From UBA5796 sp040752455 (GTDB taxonomy: Bacteria; Chloroflexota; Anaerolineae; Anaerolineales; Villigracilaceae), in assembly GCA_049324115.1 (NCBI GenBank), contig JBMOMN010000010.1:76041-140040 (forward strand): a DNA stretch of 64,000 nt. The letters are read 5' to 3'. The notes under the pieces were generated by a model. That model was not told where the DNA came from, did not search any database, and saw only the letters and a program-made list of their open reading frames with translations. Position numbers and translations under genes: made by a program. Positions 39,961-46,521 of this stretch are shown here, in pieces; the stretch's first letter is position 1, and each line of letters begins with the position of its first letter.

Positions 39961-40662
39961 TCAATTCCACGGCCCCTGCGCCCACTCCGAAAGCACACGC
40001 GAGTTGGCAATACGGATGCGGCGGTTCTCGACCGCAATCGCCCCGCTGCGCTCCAGTTCCCGCAGCGAGCGGGCCACCACCTCCCGCACCGTGCCGAGGC
40101 GGGCGGCCATCTGGTCCTGGGTCCAGCGCGGGCCGGATTCGCCGCTCAACTCCTCGTCGGACAACTCGTGGATCAGCCGCGCCAGGCGATGCGTCACCTG
40201 GTAAAAAGCCAGTTCGCTGGCCATCCGCACCAGGTCCCGCAGGTTTTCGCCCAGGCGTTTGATCACGGTCAGGGCGAATTCCGGGTTGGCGCGCAGCACC
40301 TCCTGGACGGCAGCCGGTTCCACCACCCAAACCCGGCAGGTCTCCAGCGCCTCCAGGTTGACCGGGTTGGTCCCGCCGTCGAAGGTCGGCACTTCGTTGC
40401 AGGTCGCGCCCTCTTGCAGCACCCGCAAAATATACTGGCGTCCCTGCGGCGACAGGCGGAACAGCTTGACCGACCCCTCATGGATGATGAACAACCCGGC
40501 GCACGGGTCGCCCTCCCACATCAGGATCTCGCCGCGCTCGTACTCGCACAGGGTGGTGTGGGCGGCCAGCTTTTCGATGTTGGCCCGGCTCAGACCCTCC
40601 AGATATTTGTTGCCCGTCAGGATATCAATTTTCTTTTGAAGGCTGACGTTCAGGTTACGCAT
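39961..40662 (-). CDS. Crp/Fnr-family transcriptional regulator
   Basis: 233 residues. An N-terminal cNMP-binding-like beta roll (GEILMWEGDPCAGLFIIHEGSVKLFRLSPQG), dimer helix, and winged helix (RWTQDQMAARLGTVREVVARSLRELERSGAI). The recognition helix has Arg-Glu-x3-Arg (VREVVARSL), the pattern that reads TGTGA half sites, matching the operators at 36669 and 24024. The FNR N-terminal four-Cys cluster is absent, so it is not a classical oxygen sensor; the ligand is unknown. It is the last gene of a three-gene minus-strand operon with spacings of 3 bp. Confidence 0.9.
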   Translation of the reverse strand: MRNLNVSLQKKIDILTGNKYLEGLSRANIEKLAAHTTLCEYERGEILMWEGDPCAGLFIIHEGSVKLFRLSPQGRQYILRVLQEGATCNEVPTFDGGTNPVNLEALETCRVWVVEPAAVQEVLRANPEFALTVIKRLGENLRDLVRMASELAFYQVTHRLARLIHELSDEELSGESGPRWTQDQMAARLGTVREVVARSLRELERSGAIAVENRRIRIANSRVLSEWAQGPWN

Positions 40663-40665
40663 AAA

Positions 40666-41178
40666 TTACCGTCCGCCGGAGAACATCCGGTTGGGGCCGC
40701 GGTCAAGCTCCCAGGGGTAAACGATGTGGGCGTCGGTCACGGCGGCGTAATAATCGGGGCGGGAGGCGCCAAACAGGTTGCGGTACGGGTTGAAGTGCAG
40801 CACGCAGGTCTGCGGGAACCCGCCCGCGGCCGAAACGCGGTTCTTCACGGCCGTGATCGTCCGCCCCGAACCCCACACGTCGTCCACGATCAGGGTCGGG
40901 CGCCCGCGCAGCAGGTTATCCGAAGGGAACTGGATGAACTGCGGCCAGACCTTGAGCTTGTCGCGTTCGCTGGCCATCTCGGCCGGGAAGTCCACCGCGG
41001 CGGTCAGGATGTGGGTGATGCCCATCGCCTCGGCCAACAGGCCGCCGGGGATGATCCCGCCCCGGGTCACCATGACCATGGCAGTGAATTCCCGCTCGAA
41101 CTGCGGGAGCAGGTACTGGATCAGGCGGTCAACGTCATCCCAGGTGATGATTTCGCGCCGGGACCGGTCGGGCTGCAT
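40666..41178 (-). CDS. Phosphoribosyltransferase-family protein
   Basis: 170 residues with a type I PRTase fold. The PRPP-binding loop LIVDDVWGSGRTITAV and the N-terminal MVMVTRGGIIPGGLLAEAMG loop are clear, as in xanthine/hypoxanthine PRTases. The purine-specific hood cannot be assigned confidently, so it could be a salvage or regulatory PRTase. It is sandwiched 3 bp from genes on both sides in an operon with a membrane protein and the Crp/Fnr regulator. Confidence 0.82.
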   Translation of the reverse strand: MQPDRSRREIITWDDVDRLIQYLLPQFEREFTAMVMVTRGGIIPGGLLAEAMGITHILTAAVDFPAEMASERDKLKVWPQFIQFPSDNLLRGRPTLIVDDVWGSGRTITAVKNRVSAAGGFPQTCVLHFNPYRNLFGASRPDYYAAVTDAHIVYPWELDRGPNRMFSGGR

Positions 41179-41181
41179 CGG

Positions 41182-42090
41182 CTACCCCAACACTGCGGCC
41201 AGCGGCTGCGGCGCGTGGACCTGGACCTGCTGGCCGGCTTCGACGGCGCGCTCCTGATCCCTGGCCCAGATGTACAGGCAGGTGTGATAGGCCACGCCGG
41301 TGTAGCTGCCGATCACGCTGGCGACCAGGGTAAAGGCGAAGAAGATCATCGCGCCCAGGCCGATGCCCAGGATCAGGCCCAGCGTCTCGGCCCCGAGCAC
41401 GGCAATGATCCCGTAACCGACGGCGAACCCGATCACAGCGCCGGTCAGGCCGAGCAGGAAACCGATCAGCCCGGTCACGGCCCGCACGCCGACGGTGCTG
41501 ATGCCGATCAGGAGCAGGTTCTGTTTGGTGATGTTCCAGACCCGTTGGGCGGCGTTCTTCAGGTTGAGGTCGTCAATCACCATGGCCGGCAGGATGAGGA
41601 AGGCGGCCTCGGTCCAGAGCACCTCCAGCAGACCGACGGCGGAGCGGGCCATCCCGGCCACGATCCCGCCCAGTCCGCCCCGCTGCTGGCGCTTTTTGGC
41701 GGCGTTCTTGAGCATGTTGACCACCGTCGAAACCGCAGCCAGGGTCAGGATGTCGAAAAAGTCCCGCCGCACGATAGCCCAGGCCTTGTCCATCCGCCCG
41801 TCACCCTCCGAGAGATAACCGAAGATCAGGTAGGCGGTCATTCCCGAAAAGACGTAGGTGACGGTGAAGTTCGCGAAGACCATCAGCGCGCCGAGGATGA
41901 AGGTGATGCCTTGCCCAACGCGCGACTCGCCGAGCAGCAGCCCAGCCCCGACGATGGGGATGATGCCGATAACGGAGACAACGAAGCCGACCATCAGGGC
42001 ATAGATGGACGGCTTGATCAAATCCTTGTCTTTGAAGGCCATCCCCCAGGCCTGCTTGAGAAAATTCCAACCGCGAGCAAAACTTTCCAT
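41182..42090 (-). CDS. Multi-pass membrane protein (DUF6159-like)
   Basis: 302 residues with about six membrane helices and conserved FARGWNFLKQAWGMAFKDKDL at the N-terminus, typical of a conserved family without known function. ATG 42090 is used because GGAGG lies 5 nt upstream; an in-frame TTG four codons earlier overlaps that site. Central basic segment KNAAKKRQQRGG faces the cytoplasm. First gene of the operon with the PRTase and Crp/Fnr regulator. Confidence 0.78.
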   Translation of the reverse strand: MESFARGWNFLKQAWGMAFKDKDLIKPSIYALMVGFVVSVIGIIPIVGAGLLLGESRVGQGITFILGALMVFANFTVTYVFSGMTAYLIFGYLSEGDGRMDKAWAIVRRDFFDILTLAAVSTVVNMLKNAAKKRQQRGGLGGIVAGMARSAVGLLEVLWTEAAFLILPAMVIDDLNLKNAAQRVWNITKQNLLLIGISTVGVRAVTGLIGFLLGLTGAVIGFAVGYGIIAVLGAETLGLILGIGLGAMIFFAFTLVASVIGSYTGVAYHTCLYIWARDQERAVEAGQQVQVHAPQPLAAVLG

Positions 42091-42103
42091 ATCAGCCTCC
42101 AAT

Positions 42104-42241
42104 TTATTCAGAAAGGTCGAGTTTTTCCAATGCCACGATCAGAACAGGCAAATCATTGGTAACCACCTGCCAAACTACATCTTCATCTATGTTCATGTAA
42201 TCGTGGACTATATCATCTTTGGATGTAGGCGACTTTTGCAT
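42104..42241 (-). pseudogene. Truncated HepT-like toxin remnant
   Basis: A 45-residue frame reading KDDIVHDYMNIDEDVVWQVV and NDLPVLIVALEKLDLSE matches the C-terminal third of HepT (DUF86) ribonucleases, which are about 110-120 residues. The RX4HXY motif is degraded, with Lys for Arg. The N-terminal two thirds are missing and the frame starts inside the 3' end of the MNT gene, so a deletion seems to have fused the two. Confidence 0.7.
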
Positions 42242-42518
42242 TTTGTTCCACACTGTCACGAATGCGGCGGTTCAAAAATTTGAGAGTTACCAGATCCACT
42301 TTCCTTCCACCAAGTAATTCCGAGAGTTCATCCTGGATGTTGATCAGCGCAAAACCAGGGGTGTGGCCTTTTTCAAATTCAACCAGTACATCCACATCAC
42401 TGTCCGGTCTAAAGTCTTCGCGTAAAACTGAACCGAAAAAGGCCAATTTCTTGATGTGGTGTTTTCGGCAGAATTGAGCAATTTTTTCTTGCGGAACTGC
42501 AATGGGGATATTTTGCAT
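42213..42518 (-). CDS. MNT-type minimal nucleotidyltransferase (antitoxin of a HepT/MNT pair)
   Basis: 101 residues with a nucleotidyltransferase core FFGSVLREDFRPDSDVDVLVEF (GSxxRxDxxxDSDxD). MntA proteins AMPylate and silence the HepT RNase; here the partner is only a remnant. The C-terminal end (VEQNAKVAYIQR) is read from DNA that also encodes the HepT remnant in another frame, so the true C-terminus may be altered. A TATAAT box lies 6 nt before the ATG. The gene is A+T-rich. Confidence 0.85.
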   Translation of the reverse strand: MQNIPIAVPQEKIAQFCRKHHIKKLAFFGSVLREDFRPDSDVDVLVEFEKGHTPGFALINIQDELSELLGGRKVDLVTLKFLNRRIRDSVEQNAKVAYIQR

Positions 42519-42524
42519 AAATTG

Positions 42525-42530
42525 ATTATA
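42525..42530 (-). promoter_or_regulatory. -10 box of the MNT gene
   Basis: TATAAT on the minus strand, 6 nt before the ATG. Confidence 0.5.
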
Positions 42531-42586
42531 GCAAAATCGGATGAAAAAGGTGACAGACGAAGGTGCGTCGCACTCGCGCTAATAAT

Positions 42587-42650
42587 TCACCACAGAGACA
42601 CTGAGTAGGATGAGAGAAAAATCTCCGTGGCTCAGTATCTCTGTGGTTGG
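42587..42650. repeat. CACCACAGAGACACTGAG palindromic element
   Basis: CACCACAGAGACACTGAG pairs imperfectly with CTCAGTATCTCTGTGGTT. Same family at 4218, 57369, 62618 and 63926. A GGTGCGTCGCAC half repeat precedes it at 42562. Confidence 0.75.
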
Positions 42651-42654
42651 ATTG

Positions 42655-44149
42655 TTACTCCGGCATAGCGCTGCGGATGAACTCCGCCAGGTCGGTTTTG
42701 AGGGCTTCGAGCGAGGGCATGTGGATGTACATCATGTGCCCGGCCTCGTAGTAGCCCATGCTGACGTTGCCGCGCAGGCTTTCGTCCAGGCCGAGGTGGT
42801 TGAAAGTATATTCAGTGGCGAAGTAAGGCGTGGCAAAGTCGTAGTAACCGTTGGCCACGAAGACCTTGAGATACTTGTTGATGGACATCGCCCGGCGCAG
42901 GGTCTCGGCCACATTCAGGTACTGGTTCTCGAACTCGGAGTACGACCAGGGCCAAACCTTCCCGTTCAGGATCTCGTAGGGGATGTCGGTCTCGAAGTTC
43001 AACTCGCCGCGCACGTAATCGTAGAAGGCGGCGGTGTACGGCCCCATGATGTTGCTCATCGAGGGGTCGCCTTCGAAGTTCTCGCCGGCCGAGTCGCGGT
43101 CAATGCCTTTGAAGCGGCTGTCCAGGCGGCCTACGGTGCGGTTTTCATCGCGCAGCAATTCCTTCGTGAAGCGGAAGATCTCGACCCGCAGGTCCGTGCG
43201 CTCGATGTATTCGGGCGACAATCCGGTATAGCGCGCCAGCTTCTCGACGATCCCGGCCCGCTCGCGCCTGGTCAGTTGGGAGCCTTTCGACAGCGCCAGG
43301 GCGTACTCGCCCAGGGCGAACTTCTCGACTTCGGCCAGGATGCGCTGCAACGGGCGGCGCAGGCGCAGCTTGCGGTGGTACCAGGCCGTGGCGGTATAGG
43401 TCGGCAGGAACAGGATATGGGGCAGGTCATTGCCCGGGACCGAAGAGCGCCGTGCTGAAGTCCAGGATGGACGAGACGAGCATGATCCCGTTCAAATAGA
43501 GCCCGTGCCGCTCCTGGAGATAGCCCGACAACCCGGCGGAGCGCGTCGTCCCGTAGCTTTCGCCGATCAGGAACTTGGGCGAGAGCCAGCGCTGGTAACG
43601 GGTGGTGTACAGGCGGATGAAATCGCCGACCGATTCGATGTCCTTCTTGAAGCCGTGGAACTGTTTGGCCTTCTCGCCCTCGACCGGGCGGCTGTACCCG
43701 GTGCTGACGGGGTCAATGAAGACCAGGTCGGTCTCGTCGAGCAGGGAGAACTCGTTATCCACCAGCTTGAAGGGCGGCTGGGGCAGGTCGCCTTCGAAGG
43801 TCATCTCGACCCGGCGCGGGCCGAGCAATCCCAAATGCAGCCACACGGACGAGGAGCCGGGTCCGCCGTTGAACGAGAAGGTCAGCGGGCGTTTGGACCT
43901 GTCTTCGACGCCATCTTTTGTGTAGGCGACGAAGAAGAACTGCGCCTTGGCTTTCTCCCCCTCGGACTCCTTCTCCCGGTCGGGGGTCTCCTCCTTCATC
44001 ACGATCGTCCCGGTGGTGACGGTGTACTTGATCTCCTTCCCGCCGATGGTCACGCTGTGCTGGGTGACGACCAGGTTGTCTTTTGGAGCGGGTTTTTCGT
44101 CTTTTTTCTCTTCTTTCTCTTCGGGCTTTTTGGTTTCTTCTTCGGGCAT
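42655..44149 (-). pseudogene. Frameshifted S10 serine carboxypeptidase-like peptidase
   Basis: Two frames together make one S10 peptidase of about 498 residues. Part 1 (44149 to about 43437) has the oxyanion loop FNGGPGSSSVWLHLG and nucleophile IGESYGTTRSAGL. Part 2 has the catalytic Asp (ANGYYDFATPY) and His (YYEAGHMMYIH). The break is at a GGGCCCGGG-like run near 43436: dropping one G restores FGPGNDLPHILFLPTYTA. All triad residues survive, so this is either a very recent mutation or a sequencing error. The N-terminus is a Lys/Glu-rich cytoplasmic tail without signal peptide. Confidence 0.85.
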
Positions 44150-44181
44150 GGGAGGCTCCTGTTATGGAATGAAAATTTTGG

Positions 44182-45045
44182 CTACACTGCCAGGTCAAAG
44201 GGCAAATCGCTGATATCCCGCAATCGCCGGCCTTCGATCATGGTTTGAAGCATTTCAAGTTGGTCCTGGTTGTCAGCCTGTTCGATGGCAGTGATCAGTT
44301 CGGGCAGCGCGAAGTGATAGACGCAATCAATATCCCCCGTGCCAAGAGCGAGAGTGGCAATTCGCATTGGCAAGGGTTCGGCAGTGACTGCGACAATGTG
44401 CGGTAGATTGCCTTTGCGATTTCGGATAAGATTCAAGGCTTCCGTTCGCGTATTTTGGGACCGATCGCTCCTGATCGTCCACTTGCACGAGATACTTGCG
44501 TGGAGAAGTAAGTTTCCCCTGCCTGCATTCCGGTTTTGTTTTCGCAATGGAGTCAGTGATGCCAGGACATCACTATCCAAAATCGGCGTGCTTCGGTTTA
44601 TTTCATCGTCCGAAACCGGGTAGCGCCCAACAACGATGTCTGGTTTGACGATGTAGCCGACGCCAATTATTGCAGCCAGAGTTGAATCACTCTTGACCTT
44701 TTTATCCAAAGCAGCCAGGTGCTCATATTGTTCAAAACCAGATATGGCTGTTTTGTCGGTGGAATAATACCAGTTGCCGGGTCGGATGTGGCGCAACAGA
44801 TCAAATGCAGATTGCAAAAAGTTCTTCGTCAAGTCTTCAAAAATGTCCCCGACTGTTTGTTCTTTGACAGGCGCATAATTCAGATCACATCCCAATTGCC
44901 TGACAATATTCCAGGCAATTTCAACGCTGGATTTGCTGTCGCCATCCGCAAAATTCGGGTACTCTTTTTCACCGCGCCGCTTGATTCGAATAATGTTTGA
45001 GCAGACACCAAGATGATACTGATTGCGCAGATCGCCAATTCCCAT
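44182..45045 (-). CDS. NgoMIV-like type II restriction endonuclease
   Basis: 287 residues, about the length of NgoMIV (286). Active-site residues align in position: Glu70 (DIFEDLTKNF), Asp136 (VKPDIVVGR), Ser186-Cys187-Lys188 (ASISCKWTIRSDRSQNTR) and Glu202 (TRTEALNLI), the PD...K-x13-E arrangement. NgoMIV cuts GCCGGC; the same or a related site is likely here but unproven. The ATG overlaps no other gene and follows the methyltransferase by 18 bp. Lower G+C than flanking genes indicates transfer. Confidence 0.88.
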   Translation of the reverse strand: MGIGDLRNQYHLGVCSNIIRIKRRGEKEYPNFADGDSKSSVEIAWNIVRQLGCDLNYAPVKEQTVGDIFEDLTKNFLQSAFDLLRHIRPGNWYYSTDKTAISGFEQYEHLAALDKKVKSDSTLAAIIGVGYIVKPDIVVGRYPVSDDEINRSTPILDSDVLASLTPLRKQNRNAGRGNLLLHASISCKWTIRSDRSQNTRTEALNLIRNRKGNLPHIVAVTAEPLPMRIATLALGTGDIDCVYHFALPELITAIEQADNQDQLEMLQTMIEGRRLRDISDLPFDLAV

Positions 45046-45063
45046 TATCTCCTCCGCATCAAG

Positions 45064-46458
45064 TTAAGGTTTATAAAATCCAATCACGTATTCCTGGTGC
45101 ATACGTTGTTGGATTTGTGAGTTCAGATTTACATTTATTCCAGCAGGCAACATGCGGCGATTGCGGTCAAGGTTTCTCACTCCAACCTTTGGCACTTCAA
45201 AACCAACCGTCCTCCCAATGTCAGCCAGGCAATTTTGAACTTCGGTATCAATACCTCGGATCACCGAACTGCCTACCACCACCACAGCGGCCTTCCCGGA
45301 TTTAAGAACCCGGTACATCTCGCGTAAAACACGCGTCATTTCAGAATAGTAGCGTTGCACCACCAAACTTTTTTTCTCATCTACTGCCATTAATTTTTTT
45401 ACAACCTGTTGAGTGTATGCGGGAAGTTTCTCATACTTGACATCCAAAGTTGCCTCCGCGCCGATATAAATCTTACGTTTATCCCCAAGTTCATCAATGG
45501 AATACCCCAACCAGGTGAGCGAAAATTTGTGCGCCCGCATGTAATCAATCGCATTGGATGGATACGGAGGGGAGGTCACGATCAAGTCCACAGCATTTGC
45601 CGCCAGGGGAATATTTTCGGCATTCCCAAACACGCCCTGGCTGAACATATTATTTGGATGAGAAATGATCAAATCATTCAAACTCGATTGGAACCGTTTC
45701 TCGAATTCACCCAACGCAGACTTGATCTTTTTAGTCAAAATCTCCCTGCGTTTCTCCGATACCGGCTCATCCACAATTCTCGTTCCGTCATTGGAGTAAA
45801 CGATTTTGGCCCGGTGCGGGCGCGTATGCGCCAAATCGAATGCCAGGGAAACCCCGCCGGATTTGGTGATAATTATTCCAGAAAACACTAATTCGAAAAA
45901 TGAACGCTCCCCAACGTCGGGTATTTGCTCTATTTCTTTAGCCAATGCCAGTAATTCGATTTGAGTTTGAAGCGAAAACCAATAATCAATGAATTCCTTC
46001 GTCTTTTTATCCCATCGGGTTGTCAACCCTTCCAATAAAGTCTGTTTTTCGTCCTCAATAGACTTTCGGGCGCGTTCGATTAAAATCCGGGCCATAGGCT
46101 CAAGTTTTTCGATTGAATGGTGAGCGGTCTTTACACTCGAAATTTTCAGGGCGAGCGGATCAATATCGAAACCGATCCCGTTTCTCTGGGCTAACAAGGC
46201 TTCGAGGAGGGTCGTTCCAGACCCCATCATCGGATCCAAAACGAGGTCATGCGGCTCGGTTAGAGTATGGATGAATTTTCTTGGTAACTGCGGGGGAAAT
46301 TTCGCCGGGAACGCATGAATATTATGCGATTTATAGGTGTTATTCTGGTTATGAAAATCCAAATCGCTGCCAAGGAGAGCGATCAATTTATCCCGATAGG
46401 TTCCAGTTATTTTCGGCGGCTCTTCGACCTGCAATTCGTTCAACAATAAGTTTGACAT
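45064..46458 (-). CDS. DNA methyltransferase (SPPY type, probably N4-cytosine) of the restriction-modification pair
   Basis: 464 residues. AdoMet site LDPMMGSGTTLLEALL (about residue 75) comes before the catalytic motif VTSPPYPSNAIDY (about residue 295), i.e. motif I before IV. SPPY is typical of N4-cytosine enzymes. About 170 residues between the motifs probably form the target-recognition domain. Characterised GCCGGC systems include 5-methylcytosine enzymes, so this pairing of a NgoMIV-like nuclease with an SPPY-type methylase is noteworthy. Directly upstream of the nuclease, as expected for protection first. Confidence 0.88.
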   Translation of the reverse strand: MSNLLLNELQVEEPPKITGTYRDKLIALLGSDLDFHNQNNTYKSHNIHAFPAKFPPQLPRKFIHTLTEPHDLVLDPMMGSGTTLLEALLAQRNGIGFDIDPLALKISSVKTAHHSIEKLEPMARILIERARKSIEDEKQTLLEGLTTRWDKKTKEFIDYWFSLQTQIELLALAKEIEQIPDVGERSFFELVFSGIIITKSGGVSLAFDLAHTRPHRAKIVYSNDGTRIVDEPVSEKRREILTKKIKSALGEFEKRFQSSLNDLIISHPNNMFSQGVFGNAENIPLAANAVDLIVTSPPYPSNAIDYMRAHKFSLTWLGYSIDELGDKRKIYIGAEATLDVKYEKLPAYTQQVVKKLMAVDEKKSLVVQRYYSEMTRVLREMYRVLKSGKAAVVVVGSSVIRGIDTEVQNCLADIGRTVGFEVPKVGVRNLDRNRRMLPAGINVNLNSQIQQRMHQEYVIGFYKP

Positions 46459-46521
46459 GGCAACCTTTCAGGCGGTTTTCTCTGGTGGAAAGATTTTATC
46501 ATACCGCCAACCCGCAGCCCG

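Noticed and set aside
42104..42241. An intact small toxin gene
   Set aside because: It covers only the last third of HepT, lacks the conserved Arg and begins inside the MNT gene.
43427..43445. Programmed frameshift in the S10 peptidase
   Set aside because: No slippery heptamer, stimulatory structure or known family precedent; a one-base insertion explains it.
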